In this document: in pieces, positions 10,135 to 21,424 of the stretch | Layout: each line of letters starts with the position of its first letter | Numbering within the stretch: the stretch's first letter is position 1 | Assembly (NCBI RefSeq): GCF_963678635.1 | Contig: NC_087063.1 | Coordinates: 76,097,617-76,161,616 of the forward strand | DNA: 64,000 nucleotides | Direction: 5' to 3' | DNA from: Symsagittifera roscoffensis | Lineage: Eukaryota > Xenacoelomorpha > Acoela > Convolutidae | Position numbers and translations under genes: made by a program | The notes under the pieces: generated by a model | What the model was told of the DNA's origin: nothing | Database searches by the model: none | The model's input: the letters and a program-made list of their open reading frames with translations, nothing else

Positions 10135-10661
10135 GTTGGTCATATCAGGGTGGAGCCTTGAATGTTCCGACTGCCTTTTAAGGTCTATGGAGCAGTAATA
10201 ACATGAAAAAATTAAATTTAATAAAATAAAACGATTTTTTTTTTCAAAAATTCGAGACATTTTGTGAAAATCATCCCCCACACGCCATAAAAAGTACAAA
10301 GTGATAAAATTTGCTCCTAGTAATAAAAAAAAATCAATTATGGCAGATAAGTTTCCTTCAACCAAATTGGAACGATTTCTAAGACGGATTGAATCGCCGC
10401 TTACGAGTTGAAAGCGTAAAACAAATGGCGGGTTAATAGTCCCAAATTGGCCAAAATGGCTACCTGTAAACCCCCCATATTTTTACAAGAAATGATCACA
10501 GGTGAATTTTTTTCAAGTTCAAGCTCAGAAATATTACCTTCTGAATCATATGAAAAAAACTTTGTAAAAATGATAAGTTAACAAGTCGAATTTTGCCTGA
10601 AGAAAAAAAAACCTCCCTCGAGCACAAATATTCCGTTACTTTTGTTATGAAAGTCGGAACA
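10135..10661 (+). mobile_element. HINE-like element, copy F
   Basis: Near full length. The extreme start is changed (GGTTGGTCATATCAGGG in place of ACAAGACTGCTCGTATCAGGG). It continues GGTGGAGCCTTGAATG and ends TGAAAGTCGGAACA, followed by A. The internal blocks are intact. Confidence 0.75.
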
Positions 10662-10825
10662 ATTCTTAACACAATCCAAAAAAATATCTTAGTTTAACGA
10701 ATTCAACGTGTGTTTGCCAAATTCGTCGATTAAATTTTTAGAATTCTAAATAATTTGATAGTTTCGTGAATAAGCTAGTATAATGGTATTTTTAAAGTAA
10801 AATGAAGAAATTTGTTCAAAAAAAG

Positions 10826-10900
10826 CACATGGAACACTCTGCCGATTTTAATCGTGGTTCGACTAGAAAGAGCATTAGTTCCAACAGAGTGTTTCCTGTG
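10826..10900. repeat. 75-bp stem-loop, 16-bp arms
   Basis: CACATGGAACACTCTG (10826-10841) pairs with CAGAGTGTTTCCTGTG (10885-10900), 14 of 16 positions. The loop holds 'cgattttaatcgtggttcgacta'. It may be a tiny MITE or a structured RNA; nothing decides between them. Confidence 0.6.
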
Positions 10901-12269
10901 TCGAGACAAACATACCTGAAGTTTTAGCCTATTTAATTTTTTGACGAAAACTGTTTTTTTTATTTAAGTTTTAACTGTAAAGAAAAACACAAATCAGCTG
11001 TTGTGTTGCCGTGTTCTTGAAATTTGTTGAAATTGAGTAAACATCAAATAAACAAGGTAGTTCAGCAAAACATATTGTTACCTTTTGTTATTGATCTGTT
11101 GTTCAATTAGCGAAAGGGACTGAGTTGATTAAGATGGCATGAGATCAGTTTTGGAAGATCAGTCGTAAATTTTCCACTCTGAAAAATATGTCTGATAAAC
11201 AAACGCCATACAGCTTTTTCCCGAAACTGAGGCAAAATTTTGATTTTTTTCTTGGATTTTGGATCATTATCAATATGACTGTAAAGTTATACCACAGACG
11301 ACCCCTTATAAGTTTTATGTGAGTCAAAACTCAGAAAAAAAGAGCTTGCGCGATTGTTTGTATGTAATTGATGATTATTTTTTCATTATTTTGTATCCGA
11401 CACGCCACGGGAAAAAACTTAGTTTAATTCTATTTTTAACGCAAAGTTAGGGTTCACAAAGAAATTTTGTACCAATTAAGTTATATGAAGCAATCTGACA
11501 TTGACAGCTGCGATTCCAAATTTTTTTAAGTTTATACAAAGTAAGAATCGGTGTTAAAAACAATATAACTGAAATTTTTGACATTTTTATTTTTGACACC
11601 AACCGTTTAAAGTTTAGGTTTGAAACTGAAAAAAAAAACAATTGTACTGATGCCAATATCTTGCAATTTCGTAAAATAATTAAAACATCAAATTACCACA
11701 CTTAGTTCATCAAAAAATTTTTTAGACTTACATCAAGAACATTCCGCATGAAATTAGTTTAATTGTGATGAAGTCTTATTTTATTTGTTTTTTCATTAAA
11801 ATCTCAGCTCATTTCTCAAACTTTGGAAGACCGATACGAAATATGTATTTGAAAGTGAATCTTTTTTTCCAAACTCATTTTATAAATAATTCCAATCAAA
11901 AAGTAGGTAGACCATCAAACAAACCTCGACTTTTATAGCAGCAGACGTTCTCGATGAAAATTGATTAGGAGTGCAAGCTAGAGCTATTCAAAAAAGTAAT
12001 GTCGTATATATTTCTTTTAGATTTCCGTTTTTGGTTGCCTTTTTCATATGTCAAAATTTCAGAGTTTTTTAATATTTTCAGGCTCAGGATCACCTTTACA
12101 TCATCATTAGACGTCAACTTTGAATCAAAAGAAGAGAACTAGACTAATAAGCATTAATATCCACTGAGGAATCCTTAATACTTTCCCTTGAATGAACCCA
12201 AGCCAATTTTATCAGGAATGTGATTAATTTGCTAAGCGCTGTTTTACCATGCACGAACCTGCTATGCCT
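10901..12269. other. AT-rich stretch; hairpin at its end
   Basis: No gene was supported. About 11,990-12,165 shares a diverged ~170-bp similarity with 15,975-16,140 and its duplicate ('tttttggttgc(c)tttt', 'aactag(a/t)(c/t)taataagcatt'), so this part is related to the 3.28-kb unit downstream. A perfect 9-bp-stem hairpin (CCTGCTATG / CATAGCAGG) lies at 12,258-12,279. Confidence 0.5.
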
Positions 12270-12509
12270 TCATAGCAGGCAATAAACAGCTCTGTCAATC
12301 ATACCAGCCGTAAAAAAATATTGGGGTAAATCCTTGGGTACCCAAATGATGTCGTTGACTCGAATCTCATCTGCAGGCTTCGTCCATTTGGTACAGCATA
12401 TGAGAATGAGTGAAAACACTGGAAAAAGAACTTTCCAGAAGCTGTCCAATGTCATTTTCATTTTTACCGTCTTTATGAAGCTGTCGTTCAAACAGTTGAA
12501 GCAGAGCAA
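12270..12509 (-). pseudogene. BEL/Pao-type pol C-terminus (DUF5641-like), decayed
   Basis: The frame reads, in order, DSFWKVLFPVFS, CCTKWTKPADEIRVNDIIWV, then PKDLPQYFFTAGMID. This follows the plan of the C-terminal domain after integrase in BEL/Pao polyproteins: FW-x-x-W...L...KW...[I/L]xVxDx[I/V][L/W][V/I]...PxxxWxxGxI. The usual G of 'VGD' is N, and the Trp of 'W-x-x-G' is F. The ORF ends at a TAG inside the 12,258 hairpin region. The polyprotein is not intact: integrase and gag pieces next to it are in other frames, so this is a relic. Assignment rests on motif spacing, not on a search. Confidence 0.6.
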
Positions 12510-12650
12510 ATTTTAATTGACCGGCTCATTTTTCCTAATTGAGTTTTGAAAATTTTGTGCAACGACCCAAATTGTGGTCCAAAAAATCGATAGGGAAACC
12601 AAATGAGGTCAAAATGATTTTTCAATGGTCTGAGGTGGAATGTTTTTATT
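12488..12650 (-). pseudogene. Possible BEL/Pao integrase tail, decayed
   Basis: In a different frame just upstream of the DUF5641-like block, the minus strand reads WFPYRFFGPQFGSLHKIFK, then TQLGK. Spacing resembles the integrase motif P...PHFGGxWExxVxxxK that precedes DUF5641 in BEL/Pao pol. The catalytic glutamate position is not conserved (HKIFK instead of WE..VK). The order on the minus strand (integrase end, then DUF5641) is right for the family. It is weak on its own but the context raises it. Confidence 0.45.
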
Positions 12651-12988
12651 TTCAAAATCCAATCTTGAAAATGTTAACCTGATTTTTTGCATTTAAATCG
12701 GTTGCGGCTTATTTAAGTTTTTGCATAACTGCTCTGCCAATCAAAGAAATTGATTAGTGTCGCGTACTCTACGCCGTGAAGGAAGCCAAACACTTATTTT
12801 TTTATTAAGCAAAACAATTATTTTAGGCTATTCTTTAGAGATTGCTCGAGAAAAAAATTTATGCCAACGAATTTCGCATGGAAATTGTGTATAAGTTTTT
12901 ATAGAAAAGCTTAAATTTTCACAAAACTGTGCCGGTTGCGGCGTATGAAATCGTTCGAAACCTCCGAGATCTCTGATGGAAGCTGGGA

Positions 12989-13132
12989 CTACATAATTCG
13001 GACTTGCAAATTTTCGTGTAACTTGGGCAAATGTTTGGTTGCTCCGATAGCACTACGAAACAATTCAAACCACTTTTTCCATACCAGCGGGCTTCTGTCA
13101 AATTTCTGAATCCTTTCAAATTTTAGGCACAT
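12989..13132 (-). pseudogene. Possible retroelement gag fragment (DUF1759-like)
   Basis: A 47-codon frame with MCLKFERIQKFDRSPLVWKK, then WFELFRSAIGATKHLPKL. The pattern [I/L]xxFxxxPxxWxxxxxxFxxxI....L is the start of the gag domain of Pao/BEL elements (DUF1759). It lies upstream of the integrase and DUF5641 pieces in the correct order, but only ~350 bp away, so most of pol would be deleted. Low sequence identity and the stop at 12,989 make this tentative. Confidence 0.38.
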
Positions 13133-13676
13133 GCATTCTTAAATTCTCAGTGGGTGCGCAAAACTCAGTTGAATGAAAGGACAAGTGCTCACAAATTGTT
13201 AATTCGGATCAAAACGTAAACCGCATCTTTTTCCATAAAAGAGCAAATTATCTTGTTGACATTTTGCCATAGCGAAATTTCGTATTTGCGGCAAAAGAGT
13301 TGTTTGGCGTGAAAACGTTTGATCACTTAAATGAACATCAACGATAACGCTTTGAAACTTTTATGTTGTAAGCACTGAACCGAGCAAGGGTTCAGAAAAC
13401 CCTTATAACCTGTTTCTTCGAAGAAAGGAAGCAGGTATAAAACTTCTAGATTGATTTGACAGCTCGAAACCAAATGAAAATCTCGTCGAGAGAAACTTTA
13501 TGGGTATAAAACAACTCATTCAGAGTCGTAACGTGAGATTGATTGTACAGTAGGTATCCTTCGTTGAACGTTATTCTGATGGTTGGACCTTGGTTCCTGA
13601 AGTTGTAAATCATTTTAGGATTCTTTGAGGTTCTACCTATTGAAAATGTTGTGTTCTCTGTTGATTCTGAAAAGAC
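13133..13676. other. Spacer between gag-like relic and next frame
   Basis: Nothing defensible was found. Base composition is somewhat more balanced than the flanks. Confidence 0.45.
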
Positions 13677-14048
13677 TTAAGGTACAAACTGGTGTAGAGG
13701 ATGCCAAGTAAGTCTGATAGCTTGAACCAGCATAAGTGCTCCTGTTGGAAGAACAATCGTCAGCGCCTTTTGAAGAAAAAAAAATTCAGACTGTTCGCTT
13801 TCTTTGAAAAATTGCCTTTTAGCCTTGTTACAAAGATGTTCTTCCAAATCAATCTCCTGCTTCAACGGAGAAAAATTCTGCCAGTTCACTTGAAATCTTT
13901 TCAACTTCAATGATTTATGATAAAAGTTCACCGATACATGAAAACAAGTCTTCAACTTCCGCATAATTAGAGATTTTGTCTCTGAGTTACCGTTCCAATT
14001 TCTCAATGGAGCAATATCTGTAAATCCATTGCTTAATAAGTTTTTCAT
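13677..14048 (-). pseudogene. Unassigned decayed coding region upstream of the BEL-like relic
   Basis: One frame is open for 123 codons (ending LTWHPLHQFVP). A second minus frame over 13,850-14,045 has a more protein-like look, interrupted by stops (EKLIKQWIYRYCSIEKLER, LRDKISNYAEVEDLFSCIG, IIEVEKISSELAEFFSVEA). Mixed acidic/basic helical composition would fit the N-terminal part of a gag, and the position upstream of the gag-like piece agrees. I recognise no domain. Confidence 0.3.
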
Positions 14049-14439
14049 GGTGAGTTTTTGCTCATAATTTTTATCTAATTGCTGTTATGGCAAAGTTATC
14101 CATTCCAAAAAGCCGGAGCACTAACAGCTCACTTTATAAACCTATAGATAGAACTAGTCTTCAGGAATTGGTAGTTTTGTCTAACCACAAGAGCTGATTA
14201 ATGGCTAGCAGCAGCATGCAGCAAGCTTTGTTGAGAATTTTTTGAGTAGATGATGAGTTTCGTATAAGACTTGACAATTAAAAGTAGTGTTGACTAGCCC
14301 GGAAGTGCCACAAAGTACAGTGGTGAACCTAAGATGATTGGTTTGTTTGAATAAAATGCCACGTGAAGGTGACAATTATCAACGGGGTATCCCGAATGTC
14401 AGAATGAGAGAAGCCAGTGAAGATTGGTTCAACTAAGAG

Positions 14440-15420
14440 CAAGTGTGTTACGGTGAGACTCGGAATTCGGAACCAGCGTGCACTGGTTTAACAGGAAACT
14501 GGGCCAAGGGAGGAACGTGAGGAAAGAAGGTGACTAAGAGCTCAAATGTGTCCCGAGTGAAACGAAAAGGAGAACCAGTGGGCACGAGTTCAACTTGAAA
14601 CAAGTGTGATGACGACCAGCGAGAAAAATAAGCAAAGTAAACAGACTAACTTTGGACTTTGAGGCGATTTTTAGGCCACAACAGGTGCCGGATTGGGACA
14701 AGCCTTAGAAAGAAAACAAACTACGTGGAACTAGTTTCTAAGTGCATGAGTTTTTGAGAAACAGGAAAGATGCTGGATGATGATCAGCTAAAGCACAAGA
14801 CAAGCTATGTAAAATTTTATGTGAAATAGGGTGTGCTTCTAAGAAAGGCGTAGGAAGCCGGAAAATGGTCTGTTAAACACTGGGCAAGCTAGGCTACGAC
14901 ATAGATATGTTTCTGGGAAACGCGAAGAGAACTGGAAAACGACCAGTGAAGGCATGGCGGTACTAAGCATTGGAAGTGACGAAGATTTTCGGCCAAATAA
15001 AAAAAGGAGCGTGAACGCGACCAGCAAAATCACGGAGCAAGCCAGACAAAAGTAGTTTTGAAGAAGGTGTGATTCTGAAAAACACGAATTATGCCGGATG
15101 AAGACCTGAGAAACACGAATGTAACCAGATGACGACCAGCTGAAGCATGGAGCAAGCCAGTCAAAGCTAGCTTTGAAGAAGTTGTCTTTCTGAGAAACCC
15201 GAATAATGCCGGTTGACGATCAGCGAAAAGATGAGGCCAGCTAGGTGTAAATAGCTTTGAACGCGGCCATGTTTCTTTAAAACACGAGAGAAGCTGGAAG
15301 ACGACCTTCAAAAAATGAAGGGTAAACCTGGAAGAACTAGTTCTAGAATTCGCGAATTGTTTTCGTTAAACCAGGGGTGAGCTGGAAGAAAACCGGCAAG
15401 ACGCCGAATCAAGGTTATAA
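14440..15420. repeat. Purine-rich minisatellite (about 90-bp degenerate units), copy 1
   Basis: Repeated theme on the plus strand: GAGCAAGCCAGTCAAAGCTA, then GCTTTGAAGAAG, GTGT-TTCTGAGAAACACGAA, then a GCCGGATGACGACCAGC block. About eight to ten degenerate units. The minus strand is largely free of stops (15,030-15,311; 14,839-15,033), which is expected of a strand-biased repeat. The peptides are low-complexity (SSKLALTGLLHASAG) and not a known family. Confidence 0.75.
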
Positions 15421-16495
15421 GTACATCGCTTAAGTAATTAGATAGTGTAAAAATTGACAAAATTTTAATAGAAATTGCAGAAGGAGATATTGTAGTAGTT
15501 GAATTTTGCTGTTTTGTCGGTGCCGTAGGATGCCATAGCATCGCACATTTTCTGGCGACAGTTGGCGTTTCTTTAAATGAATTATCCTGCGTGATATCAC
15601 CCAAAAGATTTGTTTATTGAGATCTATTTGCTTCAAAATAAACTGTTTGATATTTAAGAGCATTTTAGTTGTATTGAACGTTTTACAGAGCTTTTAAAAA
15701 TGTTTCATATGCAGGGCAGCTGAACTCAAAAATGTTTCAAAATGTCTCTAATCAAAGCAGAAAACTTACTCTTCTGTAATTAAATGAGAAGATTACCCTA
15801 AAAAATACTAAATCTTAACCTTTTTATCCTGTTTTTGTTTAAACCCTTGAGGAGTTTCTTCAGAAAGTTCCAATAAACCCAAAATTATTAAATTCTATTA
15901 AATTCAAAAGAATTTTACTGCCTAAAATTTTAAAATACTGACACAAAGAAGACAACCAAAAACATATTCAAAACATATCTTGTCATGAAAAGTTCCTATA
16001 GTTTTTTTAATTTCCCATTTTTGGTTGCTTTTTCTATACGCCAAAAGTTAAAAGTGATCTAGTGCGAGGGCATACATTTATGCTCATTAAAAGTCAGATT
16101 TGAATCAACACTTTAGAACTAGTTTAATAAGCATTTACAAGGGCCAATCTTGAGAGACCAAACATTTGCACTCTGATTGAAGAGAATGTTTAAATTTGTA
16201 TTAACTTCAAGCTGAAAAGTCGCCAACGGTGCAGTTTTTCACAGTTAGGGAGGCAGCAATCTTGTTTTAGGCAAAAAGACTACCATTGTAACAGTCAGCA
16301 CTTCCCAATGCTTGCTCTACAGAGGAAAACGCCGTTTTTTTTCTTATTTCAAACTCGCTGGGAAAGATACCACATCGTTTGTAAGGCTAATCCAGATCAC
16401 CAAAGCCTTCATTTTCATATTTTTCAGTTTTCCAACGAAGTAGCAGCTTGCAGCATACACAGCTGTTCCACGAATGCGCTATTGGATGTCCATGG
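15421..16495. other. AT-rich middle of the 3.28-kb unit (copy 1)
   Basis: No gene was supported. Frames at 15,308-15,604 and 15,430-15,663 (minus) and 16,308-16,553 (plus) recur in copy 2 only because the DNA is duplicated. The plus frame 16,308-16,553 overlaps the end of the decayed minus ORF and I treat it as a shadow. Confidence 0.5.
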
Positions 16496-17478
16496 TTACA
16501 ATCTGTTTGAAGGGGCTGCAAACCGATATGGCTTCAGACACCAATGGCCATAAAAGTCTGCAAGGCGTAGGTTTAGGCTGAATGGTTGTATGAGGAATGT
16601 TTGAGTTCTTGTTTCCATTTTTGAAAAATTGTCTTCTGAATCTTGAAGCCAGACCTTGGGGTCTTTTTTGCAGGGTGCAATAACAGCTTGAAGGTTGACG
16701 GTGACGTCCAGGGTCCAGTCAAGATTGCAAACTGAAGCTCATTGAAGAATTCATTCAAATGAAGACTGCTCTCTGCATGTACACTGCTGAAAGCCGCAAA
16801 GCACGGGGTAACTGATAGCAGATAGGTGCCTCGAGTTCAAAGTAGTTGTATCCACGTTGAGGCTAAAATTACTCAAAAACTCGTCCAATTTTTCCTTTAC
16901 TCTTTTTTCTGCAATGTTAACAACAAAATACTAGAACTGCGTCATATGTTGAAATATACATGGTAATAAATTTCCCAGAACAGGGCTATTTGGGTTTCGT
17001 TTTTGCAAAATTTTTGAGTGGGGTAGGCATATGCATAGACCGGTTCTTGTTTCATAGTCATGTGCGGCGCTGACGATACCGATTTTCCTGTGTAAGATTT
17101 ATACGCGCGATCTCCTCTTTTGTACGATAACGCGATTCCATAGACTTCTTCCGGCGGTTTTCTAGACCTTGATAGTTTTCGTTGCCAAATCTTGCATGTT
17201 CATGATGAAGATTCTTCGACTGTTTCAGCAGCATTTACAAAATCGTATCTTCCTGCTAAAGCGCTTAGTTCTTCGAACGTTTCATTCTCTTTTTAGAACA
17301 ATCCCCGCTCTTGCGTAATAATACGCTCCCGCTTGAAGACATTCTGCATTTCGTTCAAAACGCTAGAATATATTTCGGTCTTAATGCTAACCGCTGGCTT
17401 TCGGGCTTGAAAATTTGCTGCGCTTCGTCGTTTATGCAAATTTGATTTCAACTTCTTTTTCCGATTTCTAACGATTCT
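16496..17478 (-). pseudogene. Decayed ORF of unknown function, bZIP-like basic segment (copy 1)
   Basis: Two adjoining minus frames read as real but decayed protein. Segment 1 (16,942-17,478) has in-frame stops at 17,293 and 17,200. It starts with a strongly basic stretch (RNRKKKLKSNLHKRRSAANF, then QARKP), followed by a helix with hydrophobic residues every seventh position (V-V-I-F-F), then FEELSALAGRYDFVNAAE, and ends HMTMKQEPVYAYAYPTQ...YYHVYFNI. Segment 2 (16,496-16,930), in another frame with stops at 16,751 and 16,739, has KRVKEKLDEFLSNFSLNVD and KKDPKVWLQDSEDNFSKM. A basic region plus heptads suggests a bZIP-type DNA-binding protein, but this is inference. An unknown transposon ORF is equally possible. 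Confidence 0.45.
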
Positions 17479-17734
17479 TCACGTACACGTCTGCGGGTAA
17501 GGCCGCTATCGCTGTTGCGCTTAAAATAGCATTAAAATAACAATCACCAGTGTCGATATCCACTCAATTATCCACTCTTCGCAGTATATAGAAGTAGTGT
17601 CACAAGGTACAGTGGTGAACCAACTAAAATGATTAGTTTGTTTGAAGAAAATGGCACGTAAAGGTGACAATTATCAACGGGGTATCCTGAATGTCAGAAT
17701 GAGAGAAGCCAGTGAAGACTGAATCAACTAGGAG

Positions 17735-18690
17735 CGAGTGTGTTACGGTGAGACTCGGAATTCGGAACCAGCGGGCACTGGTTTAACAGGAAACTGGGCC
17801 AAGAGAGGAACGTGAGGAAAGAAGGTGACTACGAGTGGCACGGAAAGGAGAACCAGTGGGCACGAGTTCAACTTGAAACAAGTGTGATGACGACCAGCGA
17901 GAAAATTTAGCGAAGTAAACAGACTAGTTTTGGACTTTGAGGCGATTTTTAGGCCACAACAGGTGCCGGATTGGGACAAGCCTTTGAAAGAAAACAAACT
18001 ACGTGGAACTAGTTTCTAAGTGTATGAGTTTTTGAGAAACAGGAAAGATGCTGGGTGATGATCAGCTAAAACACTAGACAAGCTATGTAAAATTTTCTGT
18101 GAAATAGGGTGTGCTTCTAAGAAAGGCGTAGGAAGCCGGAAAATGGTCAGTTAAACACTGGGCAAGCTAGGCTACGACATAGATATGTTTCTGGGAAACG
18201 CGAAGAGAACTGGAAAACGACCAGTGAAGGCATGACGGTACTAAGCTTTGGAAGTGGCGAAGATTTTCGGCCAAATAAAAAAAGAGGCGTGAACGCGACC
18301 AGCAAAATCACGGAGCAAGCCAGTCAAAACTAGTTTTGAAGAAGGTGTGATTCTGAAAAACACGAATTATGCCGGATGAAGACCTGAGAAACACGAATGT
18401 AACCAGATGACGACCAGCTGAAGCATGGAGCAAGCCAGTCAAAGCTAGCTTTGAAGAAGTTGTCCTTCTGAGAAACCCGAATAATGCCGGTTGACGATCA
18501 GCGAAAAGAAGGGGCCAGCTAGGTGTAAATAGCTTTGAACGCGGCAATGGGTTTCTTGAATATACGAGAGAAGCTGGAAAACGACCTGCAAAAAATAATG
18601 GTAAACTTGGTAGAACCAGTTCTAGAATCCGCGATTTGTTTTTGTTAAGCAAGAGGTAAGCTGGAAGAAAACCGGCGAGAAGCCGAATCA
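17735..18690. repeat. Purine-rich minisatellite, copy 2
   Basis: Same ~90-bp degenerate units as in copy 1, with several substitutions and a deletion. The 191-codon minus frame across it (LRRTTSSKLALTGLLHASAG in the middle) mirrors the repeat. A coding role is not excluded, but copy 1 is broken in the corresponding frame. Confidence 0.7.
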
Positions 18691-19774
18691 AGGTTATATG
18701 TAATTCGCTTAAGTAATTAGATAATGTAAAAATTGACAAACATTTAATAGAAATTGCAGAAGGAGATATTGTAGTAGTTGATCTTTGCTGCTTTGTTGGT
18801 GCCGTAGGATGCCATAGCATCGCACATTTTCTGGCGACAGTTGGCGTTTCTTTAAATGAATTATCCTGCGTGATATCACCCAAAAGATTTGTTTATTGAG
18901 ATCTATTTGCTTCAAAATAAACTGTTTGATATTTAAGAGCATTTTAGTTGTATTGAACGTTTTACAGAGCTTTTTAAAATGTTTCACATGCAGGGCAGCT
19001 GAACTCAAAAATGTTTCAAAATGTCTCTAATCAAAGCAGAAAACTTACTCTTCTGTAATTAAATGAGAAGATTACCCTAAAAAATACTAAATCTTAACCT
19101 TTTTATCCTGTTTTTGTTTAAACCCTTGAGGAGTTTCTTCAGAAAGTTCCAATAAACCCAAAATTATTAAATTCTATTAAATTCAAAAGAATTTTACTGC
19201 CTAAAATTTTAAAATACTGACACAAAGAAGACAACCAAAAACATATTCAAAACATATCTTGTCATGAAAAGTTCCTATAGTTTTTTTAATTTCCCATTTT
19301 TGGTTGCTTTTTCTATACGCCAAAAGTTAAAAGTGATCTAGTGCGAGGGCATACATTTATGCTCATTAAAAGTCAGATTTGAATCAACACTTTAGAACTA
19401 GTTTAATAAGCATTTACAAGGGCCAATCTTGAGAGACCAAACATTTTCACTCTGATTGAAGAGAATGTTTAAATTTGTATTAACTTCAAGCTGAAAAGTC
19501 GCCAACGGTGCAGTTTTTCACAGTTAGGGAGGCAGCAATCTTGTTTTAGGCAAAAAGACTACCATTGTAACAGTCAGCACTTCCCAATGCTTGCTCTACA
19601 GAGGAAAACGCCGTTTTTTTTCTTATTTCAAACTCGCTGGGAAAGATACCACATCGTTTGTAAGGCTAATCCAGATCACCAAAGCCTTCATTTTCATATT
19701 TTTCAGTTTTCCAACGAAGTAGCAGCTTGCAGCATACACAGCTGTTCCACGAATGCGCTATTGGATGTCCATGG

Positions 19775-20757
19775 TTACAATCTGTTTGAAGGGGCTGCAA
19801 ACCGATATGGCTTCAGACACCAATGGCCATAAAAGTCTGCAAGGCGTAGGTTTAGGCTGAATGGTTGTATGAGGAATGTTTGAGTTCTTGTTTCCATTTT
19901 TGAAAAATTGTCTTCTGAATCTTGAAGCCAGACCTTGGGGTCTTTTTTGCAGGGTGCAATAACAGCTTGAAGGTTGACGGTGACGTCCAGGGTCCAGTCA
20001 AGATTGCAAACTGAAGCTCATTGAAGAATTCATTCAAATGAAGACTGCTCTCTGCATGTACACTGCTGAAAGCCGCAAAGCACGGGGTAACTGATAGCAG
20101 ATAGGTGCCTCGAGTTCAAAGTAGTTGTATCCACGTTGAGGCTAAAATTACTCAAAAACTCGTCCAATTTTTCCTTTACTCTTTTTTCTGCAATGTTAAC
20201 AACAAAATACTAGAACTGCGTCATATGTTGAAATATACATGGTAATAAATTTCCCAGAACAGGGCTATTTGGGTTTCGTTTTTGCAAAATTTTTGAGTGG
20301 GGTAGGCATATGCATAGACCGGTTCTTGTTTCATAGTCATGTGCGGCGCTGACGATACCGATTTTCCTGTGTAAGATTTATACGCGCGATCTCCTCTTTT
20401 GTACGATAACGCGATTCCATAGACTTCTTCCGGCGGTTTTCTAGACCTTGATAGTTTTCGTTGCCAAATCTTGCATGTTCATGATGAAGATTCTTCGACT
20501 GTTTCAGCAGCATTTACAAAATCGTATCTTCCTGCTAAAGCGCTTAGTTCTTCGAACGTTTCATTCTCTTTTTAGAACAATCCCCGCTCTTGCGTAATAA
20601 TACGCTCCCGCTTGAAGACATTCTGCATTTCGTTCAAAACGCTAGAATATATTTCGGTCTTAATGCTAACCGCTGGCTTTCGGGCTTGAAAATTTGCTGC
20701 GCTTCGTCGTTTATGCAAATTTGATTTCAACTTCTTTTTCCGATTTCTAACGATTCT
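19775..20757 (-). pseudogene. Decayed ORF of unknown function, bZIP-like basic segment (copy 2)
   Basis: Duplicate of the region at 16,496-17,478 at an offset of 3,279 bp, carrying the same in-frame stops. The decay therefore predates the duplication (or the duplication is an assembly artefact). Confidence 0.45.
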
Positions 20758-20869
20758 TCACGTACACGTCTGCGGGTAAGGCCGCTATCGCTGTTGCGCT
20801 TAAAATAGCATTAAAATAACAATCACCAGTGTCGATATCCACTCAATTATCCACTCTTCGCAGTATATA

Positions 20870-21420
20870 GGCGGCTCCGGTGTACGCGCATCCTAAAATG
20901 ATACAAAATTCAGTTGGTTCTTTGCCCCCCCCCCCACTTTTCTTTCAGCTAGCTGCGCCATAAACACAATGTATTCATGTTTGTTTTTGTAAGGCAACTG
21001 TATTGTTCCAAGTACTCTATAAACTGCACTCTTCTGTTTCGTGCGCCAGACGAGTAGCGATCACAAGGTCACTGCAGCGAGTCCCCAGACGGAACCAAAG
21101 ACTTTACTTAATAACTCAAATTTGTCCTTATGTCATCACAGCTTAAGTTTGACCCTAGCCGGTGTAAAAAGTTTACTAGAATTTGAATTGCTGCGTTCAA
21201 AAAACTGTTATCGTAGGTAGAAGTTGTCTTGTTTCTTAATCGTTTTCTAATTGGGTGGAGAACCAAGTGAAGACTTTTTTGATTTGAAGAAAATGTTGTG
21301 AATTAAGTTTAAAATGTTTTGAATACGGTTACACATAAACCATTTTTTTCACACTGCTACCTTTCAAACAACTTGATCATATTTGATCAGCTTGCTACGG
21401 CACTGAGGCAAATTTTTTCA
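20870..21420. other. Spacer with C11 tract
   Basis: More complex sequence than the surroundings, with a run of 11 C at 20,925-20,935. No gene, repeat partner or RNA was recognised. Confidence 0.45.
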
Positions 21421-21424
21421 AAAG

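Larger units (their letters stand above)
14305..17590. repeat. 3.28-kb tandem duplication, copy 1
   Basis: Starts GTGCCACAAAGTACAGTGG and ends CTCTTCGCAGTATATAG, followed immediately by copy 2. The unit consists of a purine-rich minisatellite (about 14,440-15,420), an AT-rich middle (15,420-16,490) and a more GC-balanced right third with a decayed coding region (16,496-17,478). Offset to copy 2 is 3,279 bp from about 15.6 kb onward and 3,292 bp at the left end because of indels. The right ~2 kb appears near-identical between copies; the left ~1.2 kb shows many substitutions and indels. Confidence 0.92.
17591..20869. repeat. 3.28-kb tandem duplication, copy 2
   Basis: Head-to-tail second copy, beginning GAAGTAGTGTCACAAGGTAC and ending CTCTTCGCAGTATATAG. 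It has a deletion relative to copy 1 in the minisatellite (near 17,833) and a longer open minus frame (18,308-18,883, 191 codons) because repeat units stayed in phase. From about 18.9 kb on I saw very few differences from copy 1 (for example one base near 19,446). Confidence 0.92.

Noticed and set aside
15308-15663. Minus frames in the 3.28-kb unit (recurring at 18,709-19,008)
   Set aside because: Conserved between units only because the DNA is duplicated; no domain, and overlapping frames exclude each other.
16308-16553. 81-codon plus frame with ATG, identical in both units (19,587-19,832)
   Set aside because: Overlaps the decayed minus-strand coding region, which has better protein character. 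Identity follows from duplication, not selection.
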